A stretch of DNA of 6,779 nucleotides, from contig JAIXZB010000108.1 of NCBI GenBank assembly GCA_027489915.1, forward strand, positions 1 to 6,779, given 5' to 3'. Below, piece by piece: positions 1 through 5,942 of this stretch. The notes beneath the pieces were generated by a model. That model saw nothing but the letters and a program-made list of their open reading frames with translations, did not search any database and was not told where the DNA came from. Every line of letters starts with the position of its first letter. Position 1 is the first letter of the stretch. This stretch comes from Rickettsiales bacterium. Its GTDB lineage: Bacteria > Pseudomonadota > Alphaproteobacteria > Rickettsiales > UBA3002. A program made the position numbers and the translations under genes.

Positions 1-5
1 ATCAT
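1..5 (-). CDS. Possible first codon of a following gene (purK expected), cut by the window edge
   Basis: On the minus strand the last bases read ATGAT, so an ATG (5-3) overlaps the TGA stop of purE (4-2) in the ATGA form typical of translationally coupled genes. purK commonly follows purE. Only five bases are visible, so this rests on the overlap and on known gene order, not on any protein sequence. Confidence 0.25.
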
Positions 6-523
6 ACATCCTTCGGCGTTCTGGCAACGGATGCCGTTTGTTTGGCACGGAAGGCATCGAGCGCTTTTGCCACCCGCGCATCGGAAAGTGCTATGATTCC
101 TGCAGCGAGCAGACCAGCATTTGCTGCACCCGCCTCGCCTATTGCCAAAGTGCCCACAGGCACACCTTTGGGCATTTGCACAATGGATAGCAAACTATCC
201 ATGCCCTTCAGTGCCTTTGACTCTACAGGCACCCCAAGCACAGGCAGGCTGGTCATGGATGCGGCCATTCCCGGCAAGTGTGCAGCGCCCCCTGCCCCTG
301 CGATGATAATTTTGATGCCGCGCTTTTTGGCGGTGGAGGCATAATCCATCAAACGCTCGGGCGTACGGTGCGCAGATACAATGCATGCTTCATATGGAAT
401 GGAAAACGCATCAAGCATATCGGCGGCGGCCTTAAGGGTTGCCCAATCGGACTGGCTGCCCATGATAACCCCCACGATGGGGGTATTTTGGGGAGAGGAT
501 TTTTTGGTTACCGTTTTTGCCAT
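2..523 (-). CDS. purE: N5-carboxyaminoimidazole ribonucleotide mutase (PurE, class I)
   Basis: PurE moves the carboxylate of N5-CAIR to give CAIR in cytoplasmic purine synthesis, working after PurK. The 173-residue product has the usual bacterial class I length and motifs: MGSQSDW at residues 21-27 (phosphate-binding loop), SAHRTPE at 50-56 carrying the catalytic-type histidine (His52), and GAGGAAHLPGM at 76-86, followed by the conserved GVPVESKALKGMDSLLSIVQMP stretch read in two halves and an ANAGLLAAGI C-terminal helix. I start it at the ATG at 523-521 because AAAGGA (536-531) lies 7 nt upstream and because the longer reading to 583 would begin inside the promoter -35 box. Nothing is missing. 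The TGA stop (4-2) overlaps a possible ATG of the next gene, the usual purE-purK arrangement. Family assignment is secure; coupling to purK is inferred. Confidence 0.97.
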   Translation of the reverse strand: MAKTVTKKSSPQNTPIVGVIMGSQSDWATLKAAADMLDAFSIPYEACIVSAHRTPERLMDYASTAKKRGIKIIIAGAGGAAHLPGMAASMTSLPVLGVPVESKALKGMDSLLSIVQMPKGVPVGTLAIGEAGAANAGLLAAGIIALSDARVAKALDAFRAKQTASVARTPKDV

Positions 524-555
524 GGCCACATCCTTTGGTGGTTTAGGGAGCGCGC

Positions 556-583
556 AATCTAGCAAGCATCTGCGAAATGTCAA
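556..583 (-). promoter_or_regulatory. Sigma70-type promoter of purE
   Basis: Reading the minus strand, a perfect TTGACA -35 (583-578) is followed after 16 nt by TAGATT (561-556), a 4/6 match to the -10 consensus. Transcription would begin near 549, giving a leader of about 25 nt that includes the purE ribosome binding site. The match is strong for an alphaproteobacterial promoter but has no experimental support here. Confidence 0.6.
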
Positions 584-612
584 AAACTCAAAAAACCATG
601 TGATTTAGTAAG

Positions 613-641
613 TTGCACAGGCAGTTTAGTTGCGCTACTCA
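613..641 (+). promoter_or_regulatory. Weak candidate promoter of the pnt operon
   Basis: TTGCAC (613-618) and, 17 nt on, TACTCA (636-641) form a poor sigma70-like pair upstream of pntAA, with a start expected near 648. The -10 match is weak. The operon must have a promoter in the gap between purE and pntAA (524-670), but this exact placement is uncertain. Confidence 0.25.
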
Positions 642-670
642 TGGTGCATCAAAAATAGCGGAGGCATCGC

Positions 671-1798
671 ATGACCATTATTGCTGTAGTGAAAGAAACA
701 CGCGCACACGAAGCGCGCGCAGCTATTTCGGCAGATTGCGTAAAAAAATACGTGGCATTTGGATTCAGCGTGAAAGTGCAAAAAGATGCAGGACTTGCAA
801 GCAATATCTCGGATGATGTACTTACCGCAGCAGGTGCTTCTATTATTGCTGATGCGACCGCGCTTGTTGCAGATGCAGATATTGTGTTGTGCGTGAATAC
901 ACCTGATGCGGCTATTGTGAACGCCATGAAAGAAGGTGCGGCACTTATTGGCTGCCTTGCGCCACTTGATAAAGGCAGCGATTTTGCGACCATGAACAGT
1001 AAGAAAATTCAAGGATTTGCTCTCGAATTATTACCGCGCATCAGCCGCGCGCAGGCAATGGATGTATTGTCATCTCAAAGCAACCTTGCAGGCTTCCGTG
1101 CTGTTATTGAAGCGGTCTACACCGCAAGCAAAGTCACGCCGATGATGATGACCGCCGCAGGCACCGTGCCCCCCGCCAAAGCACTAGTGCTGGGCGCGGG
1201 TGTTGCGGGGTTGCAGGCCATCGCGACGGCTAAACGCCTTGGTGCTGTGGTGAGTGCTTTCGATGTGCGCCCGGCAGTAAAAGAACAGGTGATGTCATTA
1301 GGTGCGAAGTTTGTGGAAGTAAAAGCTGATGAAAATGCCGAGACCAGCGGTGGCTATGCCAAAGAGATGAGCGATGACTATAAACAGCGCCAATCGCAGG
1401 CGATTCACGATACACTGAAAACGCAGGATATTGTAATTTCCACTGCACTTATTCCTGGAAAACCTGCACCAGAGCTGATTACCGAAGCGATGCTGAAAGA
1501 TATGAAACAGGGCAGCGTGATTGTGGATTTAGCCGCTGCTTCGGGCGGGAATTGCAAGCTTACAAAAGTAGATGAGATTACCATAGCGCATGGGGTAACG
1601 TTGATTGGTTACAGCAACCTGCCAAGCCGTGCGGCGGCGGATGCTACACCGCTTTATGCGCGCAATCTGTATCATTTTGTATCGACCCTGATGGTAAACA
1701 AAGAAAAGCAGTTCGCTATCGATTGGGAAGATGAACTTATTAAAGGAACGCTTGTAACCAAGGATGGCACGAACGTGCATCCTGCACTTGCAGCATAG
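671..1798 (+). CDS. pntAA: Proton-translocating NAD(P) transhydrogenase, alpha-1 subunit (domain I, NAD(H)-binding)
   Basis: This is the peripheral cytoplasmic subunit of the three-subunit transhydrogenase; it binds NADH and passes hydride to NADP+ held on PntB. The 375-residue length fits the Rhodospirillum rubrum-type PntAA. It begins like an alanine dehydrogenase/PntA N-terminal domain (VKETRAHEARAAIS, 7-20). Next come PRISRAQAMD (122-131) and SSQSNLAGFR (134-143), the nicotinamide-contacting region of the family. MMMTAAGTVPP leads into a Rossmann motif G175-A-G177-V-A-G180, with Asp198 at the end of the second strand as expected for NAD over NADP. GGYAKEM, TALIPGKPAPELI and PSRAAADATPLYARNL are also conserved. 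The start at 671 has GGAGG (660-664) 6 nt upstream. It is first in a tight operon with pntAB and pntB. There are no membrane helices, which is why a separate alpha-2 subunit is needed. Confidence 0.97.
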   Translation: MTIIAVVKETRAHEARAAISADCVKKYVAFGFSVKVQKDAGLASNISDDVLTAAGASIIADATALVADADIVLCVNTPDAAIVNAMKEGAALIGCLAPLDKGSDFATMNSKKIQGFALELLPRISRAQAMDVLSSQSNLAGFRAVIEAVYTASKVTPMMMTAAGTVPPAKALVLGAGVAGLQAIATAKRLGAVVSAFDVRPAVKEQVMSLGAKFVEVKADENAETSGGYAKEMSDDYKQRQSQAIHDTLKTQDIVISTALIPGKPAPELITEAMLKDMKQGSVIVDLAAASGGNCKLTKVDEITIAHGVTLIGYSNLPSRAAADATPLYARNLYHFVSTLMVNKEKQFAIDWEDELIKGTLVTKDGTNVHPALAA

Positions 1799-1808
1799 GA
1801 GAGCCCTC

Positions 1809-2204
1809 ATGGTTGATATTTCAAACCTTACTGAACAAGCAAACGAGCTGGCCGAAAAATCGGCAGCACTTTCGCAGCAAACCAAAGCATTGCAGGACCA
1901 GCTTTTGACAAGTGGATCGGTTGATCCGTTTATTTTTGGAATTACGGTGTTCGTGCTTGCATGCTTCGTGGGATATTATGTGGTGTGGCGCGTGACCCCT
2001 GCCCTGCATACACCGCTTATGAGCGTTACGAATGCGATTTCGGGCATTATTATTGTGGGCGCTGTGGTGGCGCTTGGGCCGCAGGGATTCAGCTTTTCGC
2101 ATGTGCTTGGGTTTTTTGCAGTGGTACTTGCATCGGTTAACATATTTGGCGGCTTTGTGGTTACGCAACGCATGTTAGAGATGTTCAAGAAGAAGGAGAA
2201 ATAG
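1809..2204 (+). CDS. pntAB: Proton-translocating NAD(P) transhydrogenase, alpha-2 subunit (membrane)
   Basis: This small subunit supplies the first part of the membrane domain II, which carries protons in the transhydrogenase. From the ATG at 1809 it has 131 residues: a polar, probably helical N-terminal segment (about 1-38, rich in A, E, K and Q), then three hydrophobic helices at roughly 41-62, 75-90 and 97-118, ending in a basic KKKEK tail. TPALHTPLMSVTNAISG (63-79) is the signature of this subunit family. The start is chosen because AGGAG (1797-1801), overlapping the TAG stop of pntAA, lies 7 nt upstream; an in-frame ATG at 1764 lies inside pntAA and adds no family residues. pntB follows after only 2 nt. 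In E. coli the equivalent segment is fused to the C-terminus of PntA. Confidence 0.96.
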   Translation: MVDISNLTEQANELAEKSAALSQQTKALQDQLLTSGSVDPFIFGITVFVLACFVGYYVVWRVTPALHTPLMSVTNAISGIIIVGAVVALGPQGFSFSHVLGFFAVVLASVNIFGGFVVTQRMLEMFKKKEK

Positions 2205-2206
2205 CC

Positions 2207-3601
2207 ATGCCATCACTTGCGTATATTGCCTATCTTGCCTGTGCTATTTGCTTCATTATGGCATTGCGTGGTCTTTCTTCTCCCACCACTGCGCGTCAGG
2301 GCAATATGTATGGTATTGCGGGTATGGCACTTGCAGTGCTTACTACCTTGGCGTTACCACAGGTTGAAAACTATTTTGTCACACTCATCGGCATCGCACT
2401 TGGTGGTGCTGTGGGCTGGGTGGTTGCAAAACGTATCCCCATGACTTCGATGCCGCAACTGGTTGCTGCGTTTCACTCGCTCGTTGGACTTGCGGCGGTG
2501 CTGATTGCGATGGCGGCGCTATGGGCACCAGAGGCCTATAATATAGGCACTACGGGTAATATCCATCTAGGATCACTCATCGAAATGAGCCTTGGGGTGG
2601 TGATTGGCGCGATTACTTTCACAGGGTCGATTGTGGCCTTTGCCAAGCTGCAAGGCCTCGTTTCGGGCTCTCCCCTGCGATTCAAAGGGCAGCATCAGAT
2701 GAATGCGCTGCTTGGCGTAGTGATGATACTTTTACTTATGTTGTTTTGTGCCACGGAATCGAAATTCCTGTTTGTGCTTATGATTCTGCTGGCCTTTGCG
2801 CTTGGCGTATTGCTCATCGTGCCAATTGGTGGGGCCGATATGCCGGTGGTGGTATCCATGCTCAACTCCTATTCAGGCTGGGCGGCGGCTGGCATTGGCT
2901 TCACGCTTGGCAACCCCCTACTCATCATTGCTGGCGCGTTGATTGGGGCGAGCGGCGCGATTCTATCGTACATCATGTGTAAGGCAATGAACCGATCGAT
3001 TATCAATGTGATTCTTGGTGGGTTTGGCACGGAAGCGGCAGCAGCTTCGGGTGATGCAAAGGAAGCACGCCCTGTTAAATCGGGATCTGCCGAGGATGCA
3101 GCATTTTTGATGGCGAATGCTAGCAGCGTGATTATTGTTCCGGGTTACGGGATGGCAGTGGCACAAGCACAGCACGCCGTGCGTGAACTGGCTGAAGAAC
3201 TCGAGAAAAAAGGTGCACATGTGCGCTACGCGATTCACCCAGTGGCTGGGCGCATGCCAGGGCATATGAACGTGCTGCTTGCCGAAGCCAATGTATCGTA
3301 CGATGCGGTGGTGGAGTTGGAGGAAATCAACAATGATTTTTCGACCACCGATGTGGTGTATGTGATTGGCGCAAACGATGTCACCAACCCTGCCGCCAAG
3401 ACAGACCCAAGCAGCCCAATATACGGCATGCCTATTTTGAATGTGGCGGATGCCCGCACGGTTATATTCAATAAACGCTCCATGGCCGCTGGATATGCAG
3501 GCATTCAGAACGAGTTGTTTTATAAGGATAATACCATGATGCTGTTTGGTGATGCGAAGGTTGCAACCGAAGGATTAGTGAAGTCATTAAAGGCGCTTTA
3601 G
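2207..3601 (+). CDS. pntB: Proton-translocating NAD(P) transhydrogenase, beta subunit (domains II and III, NADP(H)-binding)
   Basis: PntB carries most of the membrane proton path and the NADP(H)-binding domain III facing the cytoplasm. Its 464 residues match the usual length. Residues 1 to about 265 hold eight or nine hydrophobic helices. GLSSPTTARQGN (22-33) is a family motif; AAFHSLVGL (87-95) places His90 where E. coli PntB has its well-studied proton-path histidine; GADMPVVVSMLNSYSGWAA (209-227) includes conserved Asp211 and Asn220. After a linker rich in Ala, Lys and Glu (about 272-300), domain III shows GYGMAVAQAQ (313-322, NADP binding), VAGRMPGHMN (346-355) and VIGANDVTNPA with Asp391, then KRSMAAGYAGIQNELF. 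AAGGAG (2193-2198) sits 8 nt before the ATG. It is last in the operon. No clear intrinsic terminator follows, only an imperfect hairpin at 3602-3623 without a T tract. Confidence 0.98.
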   Translation: MPSLAYIAYLACAICFIMALRGLSSPTTARQGNMYGIAGMALAVLTTLALPQVENYFVTLIGIALGGAVGWVVAKRIPMTSMPQLVAAFHSLVGLAAVLIAMAALWAPEAYNIGTTGNIHLGSLIEMSLGVVIGAITFTGSIVAFAKLQGLVSGSPLRFKGQHQMNALLGVVMILLLMLFCATESKFLFVLMILLAFALGVLLIVPIGGADMPVVVSMLNSYSGWAAAGIGFTLGNPLLIIAGALIGASGAILSYIMCKAMNRSIINVILGGFGTEAAAASGDAKEARPVKSGSAEDAAFLMANASSVIIVPGYGMAVAQAQHAVRELAEELEKKGAHVRYAIHPVAGRMPGHMNVLLAEANVSYDAVVELEEINNDFSTTDVVYVIGANDVTNPAAKTDPSSPIYGMPILNVADARTVIFNKRSMAAGYAGIQNELFYKDNTMMLFGDAKVATEGLVKSLKAL

Positions 3602-3646
3602 GTTTCCTTCATAAAAAGGTAACTAATATGCGATAGGCTTTGGGGT

Positions 3647-4486
3647 ATGAACACAAACCTCATAGATGCCACTATAATAGACACTGCGTTTGAAAAAGCG
3701 CGCGATGACTTACCTCGTCTGGTTGAAAGATACTCGTTGTACAATCGATTAGATGCGCATCACAAGGCAAGTCTACCTGGTATGTTATTATCAACACTCG
3801 AAATAATGTCTTTCTTTGCTTCTTCAGGAAGCCTCACTAAAGATAAGGCATATGATTATTTGGGCAGCTTTGATAATACTTACAGAGGCAAATCCTGTGC
3901 TGATTTAGGTGAAACCCTCTCGAATCATATTCGGAAATCGCTAGGGCTTGATACCATTCGGGTTTCTGCAACTTCACTAACTCATGTTGAGAGAATGGCA
4001 CTAAAAAACATTGCTCAATTTACAAATTTAACCGAGTCGGCATCTAATCCACATATCTCAGTGGACACATTCAGCAATGCATTGATTCAATCGGCCAGTA
4101 ATGTCCTTAATCGCTCAAAAACCGACCCCAGTATGTATATGGGTGATTTTGAAAAAGACTTGTTAAGTAGAGAGATACTTTATTTTTCGGAAGCCAAGAA
4201 AGCTAAGAAAGGCGAAGTTCCTAGGCCTGAAAGAAAAATATTTCGTGAAGCATCTGGATTCAATAGCGATGCCTTACGGCATTTTCACCACTCACCAGTT
4301 GAAAAAATGCCTGCTAGTAATAATCCTTACCGAGTAAGTATGATATCCTTACGTGGTGTCGATGTATTAAATGCCTATGAACTTATGAAATCAAAGAGTA
4401 GCAGTGCTGGATATAAAAATGCTGTCTCCATTATTTTCTCTGAACTTGCGGATACACTTTCACGACAGGCAGCCCCATCGCGCTAA
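3647..4486 (+). CDS. Hypothetical protein, family not recognised, AT-rich
   Basis: The 279-residue product matches no family I recognise. It looks soluble and mainly helical: no signal peptide and no membrane helix, a Ser/Asn/Lys-rich composition, a basic stretch (EAKKAKKGEVPRPERK, about residues 182-197) and a C-terminal half with FHHSPVEKM and SLRGVDVLNAYELMKSK. Four sampled 60-nt lines give about 33-45% GC by hand count, against 57-60% in sampled lines of pntAA and pntB, and codon use is correspondingly A/T-rich. This suggests recent acquisition or a fast-evolving orphan gene. The ATG at 3647 is kept because a TAA at 3620-3622 closes the frame and no ATG, GTG or TTG lies between, but only a weak AGG (3635-3637) is near it. 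It lies 45 nt after pntB on the same strand and ends just before a strong terminator. The uninterrupted 279-codon frame favours a real gene; the function is unknown. Confidence 0.7.
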   Translation: MNTNLIDATIIDTAFEKARDDLPRLVERYSLYNRLDAHHKASLPGMLLSTLEIMSFFASSGSLTKDKAYDYLGSFDNTYRGKSCADLGETLSNHIRKSLGLDTIRVSATSLTHVERMALKNIAQFTNLTESASNPHISVDTFSNALIQSASNVLNRSKTDPSMYMGDFEKDLLSREILYFSEAKKAKKGEVPRPERKIFREASGFNSDALRHFHHSPVEKMPASNNPYRVSMISLRGVDVLNAYELMKSKSSSAGYKNAVSIIFSELADTLSRQAAPSR

Positions 4487-4491
4487 ATACA

Positions 4492-4519
4492 AAAAAGGCG
4501 GCTAAATAGCCGCCTTTTT
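4492..4519. terminator. Bidirectional intrinsic terminator between the orphan gene and rpsU
   Basis: AAAAAGGCGGCT (4492-4503) and AGCCGCCTTTTT (4508-4519) form a perfect 12-bp stem closed by a 4-nt AAAT loop. Read either way there is a GC-rich stem followed by a T run, so it can end both the plus-strand orphan gene (stop at 4486) and the minus-strand rpsU (stop at 4546-4544). The convergent placement supports this. Confidence 0.93.
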
Positions 4520-4543
4520 CGTGTGTGATTCAATCCTCTAGCT

Positions 4544-4747
4544 CTAGTCAAAATGTTCGGACTTTTTGCGAGCGAGTTTGCGGGCACGGCGAACAGACTC
4601 AGCTGCTTCGCGCACGCGCTTTTCGGATGGTTTCTCATAGTGCTTGCGCATCTTCATCTCACGGAAAATACCTTCACGTTGCATTTTCTTTTTCAGTGCA
4701 CGGAGTGCCTGATCGATGTTATTATCGCGTACAGAAACTTCAACCAC
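4544..4747 (-). CDS. rpsU: Small ribosomal subunit protein bS21
   Basis: bS21 is a small, very basic protein of the 30S subunit that sits near the 3' end of 16S rRNA and helps in initiation. The 67-residue product shows the family pattern from end to end: VRDNNIDQALRALKKKMQREG (about 6-26, read in two parts), FREMKMRKHYEKPSEKRVRE (28-47), then an Arg/Lys-rich helix (RRARKLARKK). The length fits alphaproteobacterial S21. The start codon is GTG (4747-4745), supported by a strong GGAGGT (4760-4755) 7 nt upstream. It is read alone, ending at the bidirectional terminator, and diverges from gapR. Its promoter appears to contain a DnaA box (see the separate entries). Confidence 0.97.
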   Translation of the reverse strand: MVEVSVRDNNIDQALRALKKKMQREGIFREMKMRKHYEKPSEKRVREAAESVRRARKLARKKSEHFD

Positions 4748-4794
4748 GCGCGTTACCTCCCCTCTAAAGTTCGCTAGAATTTCAATGGAGGCAG

Positions 4795-4823
4795 ATATTA
4801 TGCAGGATTGTGGATAATGTCGA
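4795..4823 (-). promoter_or_regulatory. Candidate sigma70-type promoter of rpsU
   Basis: On the minus strand TCGACA (4823-4818; 5/6 match) is followed after exactly 17 nt by TAATAT (4800-4795; 4/6). A CATAAT in the same stretch is an alternative -10 at 15 nt spacing. The start would lie near 4788, giving a leader of about 40 nt. The spacer contains a perfect DnaA box. Confidence 0.5.
4809..4817 (-). promoter_or_regulatory. Perfect DnaA box in the rpsU-gapR control region
   Basis: The plus strand reads TGTGGATAA, the exact reverse complement of the DnaA box TTATCCACA. It lies directly against the -35 element within the spacer of the candidate rpsU promoter and about 80 bp upstream of the gapR start codon. 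Binding is not shown by sequence alone. Confidence 0.55.
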
Positions 4824-4831
4824 GGCCGAAG

Positions 4832-4860
4832 TTGCAGTATTCTAGGGAAATTTGCATATT
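4832..4860 (+). promoter_or_regulatory. Candidate promoter of gapR-DUF2784
   Basis: TTGCAG (4832-4837; 4/6) and CATATT (4855-4860; 4/6) are separated by 17 nt, with a start expected near 4867 and a leader of about 25 nt. This is an average-quality match placed where the divergent gapR unit needs one. Confidence 0.4.
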
Positions 4861-4891
4861 CGCAGCCTCACACACCCCATAAGAGGTTCCC

Positions 4892-5161
4892 ATGGCAAAC
4901 AAATCAGGCGGCGTTGAAGCCAGCAAACTCAAGCAATATATTGAACGTATTGAGCGTTTGGAGGAAGAAAAAGCAGCCCTAGCCAGCGATGTACGCGATT
5001 TGTTCGCGGAAGCCAAGGCAAACGGGTTTGACACTAAAACCATGCGTCAGGTACTTAAACTGCGCAAAATGGAAGCTAATGAGCGCACCGAGCAGGAATA
5101 TATGCTCGATTTATACAAGCGCGCGCTTGGCATGGCTGTGGAATACGACGAAGCGGCGTAA
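4892..5161 (+). CDS. gapR: GapR-family DNA-binding protein (DUF2312)
   Basis: GapR is a small alphaproteobacterial nucleoid protein that, in Caulobacter, clamps overtwisted DNA and aids topoisomerases near replication forks. The 89-residue product has the full family pattern: a helical N-terminal half, KLKQYIERIERLEEEKAALA (about 12-31), then SDVRDLFAEAKANGFDTKTM and RQVLKLRKMEANERTEQE, and a short last helix (YMLDLYKRALGMAVEY). The long amphipathic run at 12-60 suits the known coiled-coil dimerisation, and the Lys/Arg positions suit backbone contacts. AAGAGG (4881-4886) precedes the ATG by 5 nt. It diverges from rpsU across a control region with a DnaA box and is followed 6 nt later by a DUF2784 gene, so the two are probably co-transcribed. 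The family assignment is firm; the role in this organism is taken from Caulobacter. Confidence 0.93.
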   Translation: MANKSGGVEASKLKQYIERIERLEEEKAALASDVRDLFAEAKANGFDTKTMRQVLKLRKMEANERTEQEYMLDLYKRALGMAVEYDEAA

Positions 5162-5167
5162 CGGTTA

Positions 5168-5599
5168 ATGCAGCCAGCTGACGCCGCATTTTACGCCGAT
5201 GTTATCTTGTACCTACATATCGCCATAGTGGCGGCAAACATCCTACCTGTGCCGATTATCGTTATGGGAGCCTGTAAAGGCTGGAGGTTTGTGCATAGCC
5301 TATGGTTTCGCATAGGCCATATTCTTATGATGGCTATTGTGGCCGCACAAGCATGGATGGGTGAACTTTGCCCCCTCACCATTTGGGAGCGGCGTTTGCG
5401 TGAAATGGCTGGGGACGTCACCTATCAAGGTGCATTTATAAGTCATTGGATGCAGGAATTGTTATATATTGACGCCCCCGCAATTTTCTTTACCGCGCTA
5501 TACTCTGGATGGCTGATTCTCATCGCAGCGCTCCTTTACTTTGTTCCAATACACATACGCTCAACAAAGACAAAGCCCCCGATTCCATTTAAGGAATAA
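5168..5599 (+). CDS. DUF2784 family membrane protein
   Basis: The 143-residue product belongs to the DUF2784 family of small inner-membrane proteins, whose function is unknown to me. Evidence: a short N-terminus ending in a histidine-bearing first helix (about 11-34, His17), a second helix (about 49-64), then the family hallmark CPLT (68-71) followed by WERRLREMAG (73-82) and F90-I-S-H93, and a last helix (about 103-127) ending in a basic/proline tail. Conserved Cys and His residues could bind metal or haem, but that is speculation. It begins 6 nt after gapR with no clear Shine-Dalgarno, so its translation is probably coupled to gapR. Its last codons form part of an intrinsic terminator. Confidence 0.8.
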   Translation: MQPADAAFYADVILYLHIAIVAANILPVPIIVMGACKGWRFVHSLWFRIGHILMMAIVAAQAWMGELCPLTIWERRLREMAGDVTYQGAFISHWMQELLYIDAPAIFFTALYSGWLILIAALLYFVPIHIRSTKTKPPIPFKE

Positions 5600-5612
5600 C
5601 GGGGGCTTCTTT
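5573..5612 (+). terminator. Intrinsic terminator overlapping the end of the DUF2784 gene
   Basis: AAGCCCCCG (5573-5581) pairs with CGGGGGCTT (5600-5608), and inside it ATTCC (5582-5586) pairs with GGAAT (5593-5597), leaving a 6-nt loop and a 2-nt bulge. CTTT follows on the plus strand. The left arm lies in the last codons and the TAA stop (5597-5599) lies within the hairpin. The T tract is short, so efficiency may be moderate. Confidence 0.75.
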
Positions 5613-5617
5613 AACGA

Positions 5618-5703
5618 GGGTAGCGTGTACCCCCTGAATGCCGGACATCTGCCATTCAAGGCACGTCCGGATTAGTTGGCTGCGCGCATGATGCTACGCA
5701 GCC
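5618..5703. other. Hairpin-rich spacer between convergent genes
   Basis: Between the DUF2784 and DUF465 stops lie three hairpins in a row: GGGTA/TACCC (5618-5622 with 5628-5632), CCGGAC/GTCCGG (5641-5646 with 5665-5670) enclosing TGCC/GGCA (5650-5653 with 5660-5663), and GGCTGCG/CGCAGCC (5678-5684 with 5697-5703). None has a T tract, so they are not simple terminators. The segment could be a structured 3' UTR, a small RNA or a palindromic repeat unit. No RNA family is recognised. Confidence 0.5.
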
Positions 5704-5713
5704 GTTCGCGCCT

Positions 5714-5905
5714 TTACGCAGCATCATGATGATGCTGGTATTGACCGCGAAGTCTTAGCAGCTCTTCTTTTAGTAAGAGCTTTTGTTTCTTGAGTGTTTG
5801 AATCAATGGGAAATCGGGAAGTGGGCGAACTGTTTCATCGGTGATGAGGCGTTCAAGTTTTCCGTGTTTTTCTTCGAGCATAGAGAGGTGCGTAAATAGT
5901 GACAT
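5714..5905 (-). CDS. DUF465 (YdcH-like) small coiled-coil protein
   Basis: The 63-residue product has the DUF465 layout: an N-terminal helix HLSMLEEKHGKLERLI (6-21), a short Pro/Asp turn (RPLPDFPLI, 27-35) and a second helix LKKQKLLLKEELLRLR (38-53). This is the usual two-helix hairpin of about 60-75 residues found throughout proteobacteria, with no settled function. The tail QYQHHHDAA contains three histidines, which comes from the CAT repeats in an inverted repeat at 5719-5737. I start at the ATG at 5905-5903 because AAGGA lies 8 nt upstream and the family begins there; an in-frame reading back to 6004 adds a non-family basic segment. It is convergent with DUF2784 and divergent from ftsK. 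Confidence 0.85.
   Translation of the reverse strand: MSLFTHLSMLEEKHGKLERLITDETVRPLPDFPLIQTLKKQKLLLKEELLRLRGQYQHHHDAA
5719..5737. repeat. Perfect 9-bp inverted repeat in the 3' end of the DUF465 gene
   Basis: CAGCATCAT (5719-5727) and ATGATGCTG (5729-5737) are exact reverse complements around one central base. The sequence encodes the His-rich C-terminus of the DUF465 protein. AGCATCATG (5720-5728) is also the exact reverse complement of CATGATGCT (5687-5695), and TACGCAGC occurs twice (5695-5702 and 5715-5722), so this end is linked to the hairpin-rich spacer. Confidence 0.7.
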
Positions 5906-5942
5906 GCCGTATTTCCTTTTCTTGGGTTGAGACCTTAAGGAA

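Noticed and set aside
468..484. ACCCCC/GGGGGT hairpin followed by TATTTT on the plus strand
   Set aside because: It lies within purE codons for the conserved TPIVGV region and is explained by coding; no plus-strand transcript needing a terminator is evident.
524..583. Longer purE start giving 20 extra residues
   Set aside because: The extension overlaps the purE promoter -35 and -10 elements, is not typical of PurE, and the ATG at 523 has a good ribosome site.
1764..1808. Earlier in-frame start for pntAB
   Set aside because: It lies inside pntAA in another frame, has no ribosome site, and the ATG at 1809 has AGGAG 7 nt upstream.
4785..4817. Ten-codon frame (MEADIMQDCG), with GGAGG before its second ATG at 4800
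   Set aside because: It lies antisense to the rpsU leader and ends in the DnaA box; such short frames arise easily by chance.
4774..4845. CTAGAAT / ATTCTAG inverted repeat
   Set aside because: Only 7 bp with a 58-nt gap; likely chance in an AT-rich control region.
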